Assembly (NCBI GenBank): GCA_000482765.1
Contig: AXWR01000008.1
Location: forward strand, 32,928-96,927
From: Meiothermus taiwanensis DSM 14542
GTDB lineage: Bacteria > Deinococcota > Deinococci > Deinococcales > Thermaceae
Reading direction: 5' to 3'
DNA length: 64,000 nt
The position numbers and the translations under genes are program-made. Shown one piece after another: positions 49,831-59,746 of this stretch. The notes under the pieces are model-generated. The model had not been told where the DNA came from. It was given only the letters and a program-made list of their open reading frames with translations, and did not search any database. How positions within the stretch are numbered: the stretch's first letter is position 1; each line of letters begins with the position of its first letter.

Positions 49831-49981
49831 AACCTGTAGCCCAATCACTGTATACCGGAAGCGCTTGGTTTAGCCAGCGCGGTCGGGCCAGATTGAACAA
49901 GCCTCTCCGGCGCAACTCTACTGGCCGGGGGTGTTGTAGGCCCCTAGCCAGCATAGGGCGGGTTCGCGACGGGCCTTGACC

Positions 49982-51697
<1,716 letters not shown>

Positions 51698-51726
51698 GCT
51701 GACCTCCGGTTCTAATATGCCTAGAG

Positions 51727-52020
51727 TCACTGCGGTGATGGCTGCTCATTCTGCGAAGCCGGACGCGCTGCGTTTCCCAAAACCATCTGTAGTGCCAAGG
51801 CAAGTTCTGCTGCTTTCGCTCCGGCGAGACGACGCAGTTTTTTTTCGGCCCAGCATTCAGGGCGATCGGGGCACACGTAAGCACCGCGCCCTGGCTTGCG
51901 GCCGGTGGGATCGAGTACGGGGCCTCCCTCGGTCATCACAATCCGCAACAATTCGCGTTTGGGCCTGCGTTCTCGGCAGGCAATGCACTGGCGGATGGGG
52001 ATGTGTTTGGCCCTGGACAT
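51727..52020 (-). CDS. ylxR: YlxR-type RNA-binding protein
   Basis: 97 residues. RQCIACRERRPKRELLRIV and GRGAYVCPDRPECW are DUF448/YlxR motifs. Always found between nusA and infB. CGGAG lies upstream of ATG 52020; GTG 52026 adds two residues. Linked in other bacteria to RNase P and to transcription control. Confidence 0.93.
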   Translation of the reverse strand: MSRAKHIPIRQCIACRERRPKRELLRIVMTEGGPVLDPTGRKPGRGAYVCPDRPECWAEKKLRRLAGAKAAELALALQMVLGNAARPASQNEQPSPQ

Positions 52021-52047
52021 TACCACTCCGTGCTGGACTGTAGAGGG

Positions 52048-53226
52048 TTATTCGTCGTCCTTGAACAGGCTTTCAAAGCGGCTCTTGGCATCGCTGGAGA
52101 CCCTGGACGACTCATCCCTTTCGGCAGCTTTCAAGATGGCTGCGTCAAGGTCGGTAATTTCTTCGGCTTCCTCGAAATTGATCTCGTAGCCGGTCAGCTT
52201 GGAAGCCAGGCGCACGTTTTGTCCAGCCTTGCCGATGGCCAGGGAGTGCTGATCTTTGGCAACCACCACGCTGGCGCGGTTCTGCCCGTTCTCGCTGTTT
52301 TCTATGGTGATTTCACCAACGGTAGCGGGAGAGAGCGCATTGCGGATGAACTCTTTGGGGTTGGGGCTCCACTGAATGATATCGATCCGCTCGCGCCCCA
52401 GCTCGGCAGAAACCGCCTGAATGCGCTGGCCCTTATGCCCGATGCAGGCACCAATGGGATCCACGTTGGGGTTGTGGCTTACCACAGCCACTTTGGAGCG
52501 GCTGCCGGGTTCACGGGCGACCGCTTTGACCTCCACAATGCCTTCGGCGATCTCGGGTACTTCCTGGCGTAACAGGTAGCGCAGCAGCTCTTCGTGGGCA
52601 CGAGACACCACCAGGCTGGGCCCTTTGTTCGAGCGCTGCACCTGCTTTAGATAAACTTTGATGCGCTGGCCGGGATGATAACGCTCGGTAGGGATTTGTT
52701 CCTTTTGTGGCATCAGGGCTTCACCGCGTCCGAGCTCCACGTAGACGTTGCCACGGTTATCTACACGGGCTACGCTGCCGGTGACCACCTCGCCTTCTTT
52801 GTCTTTGTACTCGTTGTGCACGCGGGTGCGCTCGGCCTCTTTGAGGCGCTGGGTGAGCACCTGCTTGGCAATCTGTACGGCGATGCGGCTGAACTCCTCG
52901 GGATCTACCGGGAACTCCATCTCCTCGTTGAGCTCGACCTCGGGGTCATACTTTTTGGCAGTCTCGAGGTCGATCTCTTTATCGGGGTCTTTGACCTCCT
53001 CGACCACCCGCCGTATCTCCAGCACCTCGAGGTGGCCCTCCTGGGGGTCTAGGTGCACCTCGATGATGGGCCCTTTGCCCTCTTCTTCCACATCCTTAGG
53101 GCGGAAGCCTTTTTGCCTGAGGTAGGCCAGCCTCAAGGCCTCCTCAAAGTTGGAGATCAGTTCTTCTGCGGTGACCCCACGCTCGTGGGCTACCTGGGAT
53201 AGAGCGTCTACAAAATCTTTGTTCAC
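52048..53226 (-). CDS. nusA: Transcription termination/antitermination factor NusA
   Basis: 392 residues: N-terminal RNA-polymerase-binding domain (1 to about 135), S1 domain (GSVARVDNRGNVYVELGRGEA), then KH1/KH2 (SRAHEELLRYLLRQEVPEI; GACIGHKGQRIQAVSAELG; AIGKAGQNVRLASKLTG). Lacks the E. coli C-terminal acidic repeats, as in many bacteria. GGAGGAAC upstream of ATG 53226. Confidence 0.97.
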   Translation of the reverse strand: MNKDFVDALSQVAHERGVTAEELISNFEEALRLAYLRQKGFRPKDVEEEGKGPIIEVHLDPQEGHLEVLEIRRVVEEVKDPDKEIDLETAKKYDPEVELNEEMEFPVDPEEFSRIAVQIAKQVLTQRLKEAERTRVHNEYKDKEGEVVTGSVARVDNRGNVYVELGRGEALMPQKEQIPTERYHPGQRIKVYLKQVQRSNKGPSLVVSRAHEELLRYLLRQEVPEIAEGIVEVKAVAREPGSRSKVAVVSHNPNVDPIGACIGHKGQRIQAVSAELGRERIDIIQWSPNPKEFIRNALSPATVGEITIENSENGQNRASVVVAKDQHSLAIGKAGQNVRLASKLTGYEINFEEAEEITDLDAAILKAAERDESSRVSSDAKSRFESLFKDDE

Positions 53227-53265
53227 AGATGTTCCTCCTCTTGCCTAATGCTCCGATAGCCCACT

Positions 53266-53745
53266 CTACCTGGGCTTATCCGGCCACTCTGCGAGGGTGG
53301 CCTTAAAGGTGCCGATTTGCAGGCTGCGCGTCTCGTCTTTTTCCAGTAGAAACTCGACCATCTCACCCCTGACCGCCCCGATTCGCCCGGTAAAGTTGCC
53401 TTGTGGGCTGCGTACCCGTACTTTCAGCCCGGCAAAGCGCTCAAAATGCCGGGCTGTGAAGAGCGGGCGGTCGGCACCTGGCGACTCCACCTGGAGCAGG
53501 TAACGCGCTGGCAGCAGGGCCTCGAGGGTGTCTAGGTGAGCACTGAGCGCGCGGTTGGCCCGCTCGAGGTCGGCAAGCGAGATGGGCACTTCGTCTTTCC
53601 GCTCGATGCGCACCAAGAGCACTGGGTTTTTACCGCTCTTGAGGCCCGCCTCGAGCACCTCGTAACCCAGCGGGGCCAGCACACTTTCGGCCACCTGGCT
53701 CCATTGGGGGGTGCCGCCTGCCTGCAAGGGATGTTCTGGCTCCAC
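53266..53745 (-). CDS. rimP: Ribosome maturation factor RimP
   Basis: 159 residues from GTG 53745, with GGAGGTGAAGGA upstream; the TTG at 53769 is rejected. LAPLGYEVLEAGLKSG, the LLQVESPGADRPLFTARHFERF signature and a C-terminal SH3-like domain. Needed for 30S assembly. First gene of the nusA operon. Confidence 0.93.
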   Translation of the reverse strand: MEPEHPLQAGGTPQWSQVAESVLAPLGYEVLEAGLKSGKNPVLLVRIERKDEVPISLADLERANRALSAHLDTLEALLPARYLLQVESPGADRPLFTARHFERFAGLKVRVRSPQGNFTGRIGAVRGEMVEFLLEKDETRSLQIGTFKATLAEWPDKPR

Positions 53746-53772
53746 TCCTTCACCTCCTCCCCCAAGCAAGAA

Positions 53773-53793
53773 GGGTGGGTTGATAACCCACCC
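53773..53793 (-). terminator. Hairpin in the rimP leader, possible attenuator
   Basis: On the minus strand GGGTGGGTT (53793-53785), ATC loop, AACCCACCC (53781-53773), then TTCTTGCTT. It lies between the -10 box at 53825 and the rimP start. The T-run is imperfect, so it may pause or attenuate rather than stop transcription. Confidence 0.5.
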
Positions 53794-53819
53794 CCTCGGA
53801 ATCTCGGGAGAACTTCAAC

Positions 53820-53825
53820 AGTATA
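53820..53825 (-). promoter_or_regulatory. -10 box of the rimP-nusA-infB operon
   Basis: TATACT on the minus strand. A poor -35 (CTTCTT) lies 17 bp upstream. The leader to GTG 53745 would be about 70 nt and contains the hairpin at 53773. Confidence 0.45.
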
Positions 53826-53936
53826 CTTTAGCACCCATTGCTAAGAAGGCAATGTGAGGCAAACCGCCATACCAGCGTAAGCGGTGCTCCAAGGGCGATC
53901 CCCTGCTTGTGCACAGGAATGGCCTCAAAAGCATTA

Positions 53937-53955
53937 CCCCCCTCGATGAGGGGGG
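53937..53955 (-). terminator. tRNA-Leu terminator
   Basis: CCCCCCTC and GAGGGGGG around a three-base loop, directly after the tRNA 3' end; TAATGCTTTT follows on the minus strand. Confidence 0.7.
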
Positions 53956-53959
53956 TGGT

Positions 53960-54046
53960 TGGTGCCGGGAACAGGACTTGAACCTGCACACCCTTGCGGG
54001 CGCATGACCCTGAATCATGTGCGTCTACCAATTCCGCCATCCCGGC
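53960..54046 (-). tRNA. tRNA-Leu (anticodon CAG)
   Basis: 87 nt with encoded CCA. Acceptor arms GCCGGGA and TCCCGGC pair. The D-arm region reads TGGCGGAATTGGTAGACGC, a leucine pattern; the anticodon loop is TTCAGGG (CAG, reads CUG); a long variable arm TGCGCCCGCAAGGGTGT identifies a class II tRNA; the T-loop is GGTTCAAGTCC. Confidence 0.97.
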
Positions 54047-54060
54047 GCACAGCAAGGAGA

Positions 54061-54089
54061 ATATTAGCTAGTTAGATGGATTTCGTCAA
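54061..54089 (-). promoter_or_regulatory. tRNA-Leu promoter
   Basis: TTGACG (54089-54084), exactly 17 bp, TAATAT (54066-54061) on the minus strand, 14 bases before the mature 5' end. Confidence 0.88.
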
Positions 54090-54199
54090 GGGGGTGTAAT
54101 CGGGGCCTCCTCCCTGCCGCGAGCGGGTGGTGGCGAAGCTCGGGAAACTGCTTCAGGAGCTGGGGGAGAGAAAGTGGTGAGTGTTCAGGGTGGGGGCGG

Positions 54200-54229
54200 T
54201 TGTCGCTGGGCTCCATCAAAGATTAGACT
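54200..54229 (+). promoter_or_regulatory. potABCD promoter
   Basis: TTGTCG (54200-54205), 18 bp, TAGACT (54224-54229). Transcription would begin close to GTG 54237, leaving a leader of about 57 nt before the preferred potA start. Confidence 0.6.
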
Positions 54230-54293
54230 CTGCCTTGTGGGGCCGACACTTTTTCGCAGCCGACGCGAGCGAAAGCTAGGTGAGCACATTGCG

Positions 54294-55379
54294 GTGCGCC
54301 TCGAGGGGGTCACCAAGCGCTTTGGCGACCAGAAGGCGGTAGAAGATGTGAACCTCGAGGTTCGCGACGGTGAGTTTTTCAGCTTGCTGGGACCCTCGGG
54401 CTGTGGTAAGACCACGCTGCTGCGTATGATTGCGGGGTTTGAAACCCCCGACGAAGGCCGGGTTATCATCGGGGGCAGGGACATGACCCAGGTACCGCCT
54501 TACCTGCGCCCGGTCAACACGGTTTTCCAAAACTACGCCCTCTTCCCACACATGACCGTGGAGCAGAATATCGCTTTTGGGCTCAGGATGAAAAAAATGC
54601 CCCGTGATGAGATCGCCCGGCGGGTGCAGTGGGCGCTCGAGCTTATCAACCTGCCGGGCTATGAGAAGCGCCGCCCGGATCAGATGTCGGGGGGGCAGCG
54701 GCAACGGATCGCCCTGGCCCGGGCCCTGGTGAATGAGCCGGAGGTGTTGCTGCTCGATGAGCCGCTCTCAGCCCTCGATCTGAAGCTGCGCCAGGAGCTA
54801 CGGGTCGACCTGATGAACCTGCAGGAGCGTCTGGGCATCACCTTCATTTTCGTGACCCACGATCAGGAAGAAGCCCTGGTGATGTCGGATCGCATCGCGG
54901 TTATGAATAAAGGCCGCATCGAGCAGCTGGGCCCCACCGAGGAGATTTACGAGCTGCCGCAAACCGCTTTTGTAGCCAGGTTTATCGGCGACTCCAACTT
55001 GATTCCGGCCCAGGCCATTGAGCCGCGCAAGGTTAAGACAGCGCTGGGTGAGTTTGTGCTCGACGACGAGGATGCCCTGACCCCTGGTCAGGAGGTGCTG
55101 CTCTCGATTCGCCCCGAAAAAATTCGCCTTTTTCGCGAAAAGCCGAACCTGCCCAACGTATTCCGGGCCAGGGTGGACGACATCATTTACACCGGCTCGG
55201 AGAACCAGTATGTGTTGGTGGCGGGTGGCCAGCGGTTGATGTGTGAGACCCTCAACCACGACATTCAGGAGCCCGGCCATGAGGAGTTTGCCTACGACGA
55301 GGAGGTCTGGGTGGCCCTTACCCCGGAAAAACTGGTAGTTATTCAGGGCGGGAGCGAAGGGAGCAACCCCTATGCGTGA
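54294..55379 (+). CDS. potA: Spermidine/putrescine ABC transporter ATPase PotA
   Basis: 361 residues from GTG 54294, with AGGTGAG nine bases upstream; GTG 54237 is an alternative. Walker A GPSGCGKTTLLRM, Q-loop FQNYALFPHMTV, signature MSGGQRQR, Walker B LLLDEPLSALD, His-loop THDQEE, then a TOBE domain (LSIRPEKIRLF). Thermophiles need polyamines for growth at high temperature. Overlaps potB by 8 nt. Confidence 0.93.
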   Translation: MRLEGVTKRFGDQKAVEDVNLEVRDGEFFSLLGPSGCGKTTLLRMIAGFETPDEGRVIIGGRDMTQVPPYLRPVNTVFQNYALFPHMTVEQNIAFGLRMKKMPRDEIARRVQWALELINLPGYEKRRPDQMSGGQRQRIALARALVNEPEVLLLDEPLSALDLKLRQELRVDLMNLQERLGITFIFVTHDQEEALVMSDRIAVMNKGRIEQLGPTEEIYELPQTAFVARFIGDSNLIPAQAIEPRKVKTALGEFVLDDEDALTPGQEVLLSIRPEKIRLFREKPNLPNVFRARVDDIIYTGSENQYVLVAGGQRLMCETLNHDIQEPGHEEFAYDEEVWVALTPEKLVVIQGGSEGSNPYA

Positions 55380-56235
55380 AGCCGCCACCCCTTGGGAACG
55401 CCTGCGACAGGTGCTGGTAACGGTGGGGCCGGGGGGCTTGTGGTTGGTGCTGTTTGTTTTGATTCCAACCCTGGTTATGCTGGTGGCCTCGCTGATGAGC
55501 CGGGGAAGCCTGGGCCAGCTGGTGCCGCCCCTGGGCCTTCACAACTACGTGCGTTTCTTTTCCGACCCACTTTTCATCGAGATCATCGGGCGTAGCCTCT
55601 GGATTGGCTTTTGGTCAACAGTCTTGATCATGCTGCTGGGCTACCCACTGGCTTTTTACATCGCCCAGAGCCGCTACAAAGAGGTGCTCCTGCTGCTGGT
55701 GGTCATACCGTTCTTCACCAACTTCCTGATCCGGGTTTACGCCTGGATTGTGGTCTTCCAGAAAGAGGGCCTTTTGAACGGACTCATCACGGCTTTTGGC
55801 CTGCCACCTCTCGAGCTGCTGCCCTCTACCTTTGCGGTGTACGTGGCTACGGTGTACACCTACCTGCCTTTTTTCGTGCTGCCGCTCTATGCGGCTGTTG
55901 AGCGCATTGATTGGAGCCAGCTCGAGGCGGCCTACGACCTGGGGGCCAGGCCCATCCGGGCTTTTTGGGAGGCCATCTTTCCCCAGACGGTGCCGGGCTT
56001 GTTTGCCGGTTTCCTGCTGGTGTTCATTCCGGCGGTGGGCACCTTTGTCATTGCCGATCTGCTGGGTGGGGGCAAGGTGATCCTGGTGGGCAACCTGATT
56101 CAGCTTCAGTTTGGCTCCGCCCAGAACTGGGCTTTTGGCAGCGCAGTCAGCATGGTGCTGATGGCTATGGTGCTGCTGGGCTTGTGGCTTTACGCGCGAA
56201 CCCAGGGCGAGAAAGGGCTGGACAGGCTGGTATGA
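55372..56235 (+). CDS. potB: Polyamine ABC permease PotB
   Basis: 287 residues, six membrane helices. The EAA loop reads EAAYDLGARPIRAFWEAIFP and contacts PotA. FFTNFLIRVYAWIV is a PotB-typical stretch. ATGA overlap with potC. Confidence 0.93.
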   Translation: MREAATPWERLRQVLVTVGPGGLWLVLFVLIPTLVMLVASLMSRGSLGQLVPPLGLHNYVRFFSDPLFIEIIGRSLWIGFWSTVLIMLLGYPLAFYIAQSRYKEVLLLLVVIPFFTNFLIRVYAWIVVFQKEGLLNGLITAFGLPPLELLPSTFAVYVATVYTYLPFFVLPLYAAVERIDWSQLEAAYDLGARPIRAFWEAIFPQTVPGLFAGFLLVFIPAVGTFVIADLLGGGKVILVGNLIQLQFGSAQNWAFGSAVSMVLMAMVLLGLWLYARTQGEKGLDRLV

Positions 56236-57011
56236 AACGCTGGCTGGCTGTGCACGCTTGGTTGGTTTTTGCCTTTTTGTACCTGCCCATAGCGGTGATC
56301 GTGGCGCTCTCCTTCAACCAAAGCCGTTTTGGGGTGCGTTTTACCGGCTTTACCTTTGACTGGTATATCCGTTTGTTCAACAACGAAAGAATCCTCGAGT
56401 ACCTCACCAACACCCTGATTGTGGCGGTGGTCTCCACCGCAGTCTCAACCATTCTGGGAACCCTGCTGGCGGTGGGGTTGGTGCGCTACCGGTTCCGCTG
56501 GCAAAACGCCCTGCGCTACTTGCTGTACGTGCCGGTGGTGGTGCCGGATGTGGTGATGGGGATCTCGCTGCTTTTGCTGTTTGATGTGGTGCGCGACGCT
56601 ATTGGCTGGCCCCGGCTGTCCTTGTTTACCATCATCCTGGCCCACATCAGCTTCCAGATCGCCTATGTGACCCTGGTGGTGCGGGCGCGGCTGATGCTGC
56701 TCGACCCTACCCTGGAAGAGGCCGCCAAAGACCTGGGCGCGACCCCCTGGCTCACCTTCCGCGAGGTTACGCTGCCCCTGATCATGCCGGGGGTGATCTC
56801 CGGGGCTTTGCTGGCCTTTAGCCTGTCTCTCGACGACTTTGTGGTGACCTTCTTCACCGCGGGCCCGGGTTCCACCACGCTGCCGCTGTACATTTACTCT
56901 TCGGTTAAGCTGGGAATAAGCCCGGAAATACATGCGCTCTCTACTCTGATGGTAGGGATTACAATTCTGGTGTTGTTGCTTGGGGCACTCTTCTGGAAGA
57001 GGCGTGTCTGA
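56232..57011 (+). CDS. potC: Polyamine ABC permease PotC
   Basis: 259 residues from ATG 56232, overlapping the potB stop; the longer open frame upstream is a shadow. Six membrane helices and an EAA loop EEAAKDLGATPWLTFREVTLP. AFSLSLDDFVVTFFTAGPGS is conserved in PotC. Confidence 0.93.
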   Translation: MKRWLAVHAWLVFAFLYLPIAVIVALSFNQSRFGVRFTGFTFDWYIRLFNNERILEYLTNTLIVAVVSTAVSTILGTLLAVGLVRYRFRWQNALRYLLYVPVVVPDVVMGISLLLLFDVVRDAIGWPRLSLFTIILAHISFQIAYVTLVVRARLMLLDPTLEEAAKDLGATPWLTFREVTLPLIMPGVISGALLAFSLSLDDFVVTFFTAGPGSTTLPLYIYSSVKLGISPEIHALSTLMVGITILVLLLGALFWKRRV

Positions 57012-57029
57012 TATAGAGGGAGGTTGAGA

Positions 57030-58055
57030 GTGAACAGAGTGTGGGTAGTGGCTTTGTTGGGGCTGTTGGTCGCCGGCTGTGGGCAGAAGAAGCAAGAGCT
57101 GCGCCTGTTGAACTGGTCGGATTACATGCCCAAGGAGGTGCTTGAAGAGTTCGAAAGGCGCGAGGGCATCAAGGTGGTGGAGGACACCTACGACTCCCCC
57201 GAGGCCATGCTCTCCAAGCTGCAAGCCGGGGGCGATGCCGAGTACGACGTGCTGATTACCGCCGACTACACGGTGGGGTCGCTGGCTCGAGCCGGTAGCC
57301 TGCAGGAACTCGACAAGAGCAAAATTCCCAATCTGCAGAACCTCGATCCCCAGTTCGCCAGCCCGGCCTTCGATCCGGGGGGCAGGTACAGTGTGGTCTA
57401 CCAGTGGGGCACCACCGGGCTGGCCTACCGCGAAGACCTGGTAAAGGGGCCAGTAGAAAGCTGGGCGGTGATCTTTGATCCGGCCAAACAGGTGGGGCCT
57501 TTCCTGCTGCTGGACGAGATGCGCGAGATGATGGGGGCGGCCCTCAAATACCAGGGGGAGTCGGTTAACACCACCGACCCAGAGAAGCTCGCCAAGGTGC
57601 AGGAGCTTCTGCTCGGGGCCAAGCGGCGCTCGCAGGGCTTTGCCGGTGGAACCAGCATCCGCGACCGCCTGATTGCCGGCGATATCGCTGTGGGGCCTGC
57701 CTACTCGGGTGATATCCTGGCGGCCCAGGCCGAGAACCCCCAGCTCAAATATGTGATTCCCGTTGAAGGGGCCACCCTCTGGACGGACAACCTGGTGGTG
57801 CTTAAGAAGAGCCCCAACCATGAGCTGGCCTATAAGTTCATCAACTTCCTGCTGGAGCCCCAGATTGCCGCGCAGATCTCCAACTCGATTGGCTATGCCA
57901 CACCGGTGGCAGCGGCCATGGATCAAATTGCAGAAAAGGACAACCCCATCATTTACCCCAGCCCGGAGATAAGGGAACGCCTCGAGCTGCTCGCCGACCT
58001 TGGGGAGCAGGCCGATGCCTTCAACAAAGTCTGGGCGGAGGTGAAATCCCGTTAG
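57030..58055 (+). CDS. potD: Polyamine-binding lipoprotein PotD
   Basis: 341 residues from GTG 57030; GAGGGAGG is six bases upstream, which rejects the TTG at 57024. Signal peptide with lipobox VAGC near residue 18. LRLLNWSDYMPKEVLEEFE and YDVLITADYTVG are typical of PotD/PotF. Anchored outside, it feeds PotBC. Confidence 0.93.
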   Translation: MNRVWVVALLGLLVAGCGQKKQELRLLNWSDYMPKEVLEEFERREGIKVVEDTYDSPEAMLSKLQAGGDAEYDVLITADYTVGSLARAGSLQELDKSKIPNLQNLDPQFASPAFDPGGRYSVVYQWGTTGLAYREDLVKGPVESWAVIFDPAKQVGPFLLLDEMREMMGAALKYQGESVNTTDPEKLAKVQELLLGAKRRSQGFAGGTSIRDRLIAGDIAVGPAYSGDILAAQAENPQLKYVIPVEGATLWTDNLVVLKKSPNHELAYKFINFLLEPQIAAQISNSIGYATPVAAAMDQIAEKDNPIIYPSPEIRERLELLADLGEQADAFNKVWAEVKSR

Positions 58056-58132
58056 CGCTGGGTTGCCTTGAGCTTGGCTTAACGTAAGGGTCGCTAAGGA
58101 CGCAAACTTACTTTTGCTGGGCGGTGCGGGGC

Positions 58133-58138
58133 TATACT
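58133..58138 (+). promoter_or_regulatory. -10 box of the first cytochrome gene
   Basis: TATACT, six bases before GTG 58145, the leaderless layout; GAGGT in the gap could instead act as a weak ribosome site. A poor TTACTT lies 19 bp upstream. Confidence 0.45.
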
Positions 58139-58144
58139 CGAGGT

Positions 58145-58597
58145 GTGAGATACCTCTTTGGGCTTCTAGCAGTTCTCAGCCTGGCGCTGGCCCAGCCGGG
58201 GCCCCAGCTTTACCAGCAGAACTGTGCGTTTTGCCACGGCGACAACGGGCAGGGGCGTCTGGGCGCATTCCCGCCCCTGGCAGCCCACGCCAGCGAGCTG
58301 GCGAAAACCCCCGAGGGCCGGGCCCACCTGATTAATGTGATGCTATTCGGTATGCAAGGCCCGGTGCGGGTTAAAGGCACTACCTACAACGGTGTGATGC
58401 CAGCTTTTGCACAGCTATCCGATGAACAGATTGCCAGCCTACTCAACTACATTCTGAACGCCTGGGGCAACGATAAGCTACTGCCGCGCGATCACCGCCC
58501 TATCACGGCAGCAGAGGTGCGCAGCGCCCGTAATGTGACCAACCGCCCAACCCCTCAACAAATAGGTGATCTGCGCTCGCGGATCAATGTGCCGTAA
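58145..58597 (+). CDS. Small c-type cytochrome
   Basis: 150 residues. Signal peptide (1-16, ends LALAQ). Heme site CAFCH at 27-31; a likely axial Met in NGVMPAF. Class I fold, closest in pattern to cytochrome subunits of oxidases or of electron shuttles in Thermaceae. Paired with the next gene, which repeats its layout. Confidence 0.88.
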   Translation: MRYLFGLLAVLSLALAQPGPQLYQQNCAFCHGDNGQGRLGAFPPLAAHASELAKTPEGRAHLINVMLFGMQGPVRVKGTTYNGVMPAFAQLSDEQIASLLNYILNAWGNDKLLPRDHRPITAAEVRSARNVTNRPTPQQIGDLRSRINVP

Positions 58598-58630
58598 AAG
58601 GGCTCGAGGCCTGGGCTGAGGAGGTGCCGA

Positions 58631-59071
58631 ATGCCACGATTGCTAGCTGTGTTGATGCTGATGCTGGTTCCGGTTTTTGCGCAAAATGGCGCTGCTTTGT
58701 ACCAGCAGTGCCAGGGCTGCCACCAGCCCAACGGCGCGGGCATCCCCGGGGTGTTTCCCCCGCTGGCCGGGCATGTTCCGGAGATTTTAGCGGCCAAAGG
58801 GGGTCGAACCTGGCTTATTCAGCTCTTGCTCTGGGGTATGAGCGGTGAGATTAGCGTAAAAGGGCGCAACTACAACGGGGTTATGCCAGGGTATCGACAG
58901 CTAAGTGACGCCGAGCTAGCAGCCCTGCTCAACCATATATCCACCCAGTGGGGCAACAGACTGCCGCCGGGCCAGAAGCCGTTCACCGCCGACGAAGTGA
59001 AGGCCCAGCGGGCCAAAACCCTGACCTCGGCCCAGGTTAACCAAGCCCGCAAGGCCCTGGGCTTACGATGA
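58631..59071 (+). CDS. Small c-type cytochrome
   Basis: 146 residues, signal peptide (1-17), heme site CQGCH at the same positions 27-31 and Met in NGVMPGY. About one third identical by eye to the preceding protein, so a tandem duplication. GAGGAGG upstream of ATG 58631. Confidence 0.9.
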   Translation: MPRLLAVLMLMLVPVFAQNGAALYQQCQGCHQPNGAGIPGVFPPLAGHVPEILAAKGGRTWLIQLLLWGMSGEISVKGRNYNGVMPGYRQLSDAELAALLNHISTQWGNRLPPGQKPFTADEVKAQRAKTLTSAQVNQARKALGLR

Positions 59072-59116
59072 CCTGATGGGGCTGTCTCGCACTCATTCCT
59101 TGGCAGGTATCTGGGT

Positions 59117-59147
59117 TTGACAGCCCTGGTATGGCCTTGCGTAGGCT
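59117..59147 (+). promoter_or_regulatory. Promoter of the PadR-type gene, leaderless
   Basis: TTGACA (59117-59122), 19 bp, TAGGCT (59142-59147), six bases to GTG 59154. Confidence 0.6.
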
Positions 59148-59153
59148 GTAGGG

Positions 59154-59702
59154 GTGAGTGCAGCAGCAATCCACAAGCTCTCAACCTCCGACTGGGCGGT
59201 TTTGGCCGCTTTACTGGAGCAGCCGGCACACGGGTTCCGCATTGCGGCGCTGTTTGCTCCCAACGGGGAACTGGGGGACATCTGGCGTATCCAGCGCACG
59301 CAGGTTTACAGGGCTTTGGCGCACCTCGAGGCCCGCGGGCTGATTGAAGCCATCCGACAGGAGGAGGGTGAGGCCGGCCCACCCCGAACGCTCTACAGGG
59401 CCACGCCTACCGGCCAGGAAGCGGCCTTTGGGTGGCTGCACACCCCTGTAACGCGCCTGCGCCATGGCCGCTCAGATCTGCGGCTAAAGATCGCTTTTTT
59501 ACTGCGCTTGAAGCACGACCTCGAGCCGCTGTTGAAGGCCCAGGAAGGGGTTTTTGAAGCCATCCTCGAGGATTTGCAGCAGCGCTTCCAAACGGCAAAA
59601 CGCATTCAACTGGTCGCCATCCTGTGGCGCATGGAGATGGCCAAGGCCAGCCTGGGGTTTATCCAGCAGCTCCTAGCACGAAGGGAGGACTTGTCTAAAT
59701 AG
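59154..59702 (+). CDS. PadR-family transcriptional regulator
   Basis: 182 residues. Winged helix at about 12-85 (WAVLAALLEQPAHGFRIAAL; RTQVYRALAHLEARGLIEAI; PRTLYRATPTGQEA) and a C-terminal helical dimer domain (LRLKHDLEPLLKAQEG). GTG start. It directly precedes modABC, whose promoter holds a 17-bp palindrome, so it is a good candidate for the local repressor. Confidence 0.85.
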   Translation: MSAAAIHKLSTSDWAVLAALLEQPAHGFRIAALFAPNGELGDIWRIQRTQVYRALAHLEARGLIEAIRQEEGEAGPPRTLYRATPTGQEAAFGWLHTPVTRLRHGRSDLRLKIAFLLRLKHDLEPLLKAQEGVFEAILEDLQQRFQTAKRIQLVAILWRMEMAKASLGFIQQLLARREDLSK

Positions 59703-59732
59703 GTTGGGGCCCATATAGTTACACTGTAACTA
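59691..59732 (+). promoter_or_regulatory. modABC promoter with overlapping operator palindrome
   Basis: TTGTCT (59691-59696), 17 bp, TATAGT (59714-59719). TAGTTACA-C-TGTAACTA (59716-59732) is a perfect inverted repeat that covers most of the -10 box and the start point. It lacks the known E. coli ModE pattern. The PadR-like gene ends inside the -35 region. Confidence 0.7.
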
Positions 59733-59746
59733 ATAAGGAGGCCCAG

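Noticed and set aside
56445..57926. 493-codon minus-strand frame opposite potC and potD
   Set aside because: Antisense shadow of two well-identified transporter genes.
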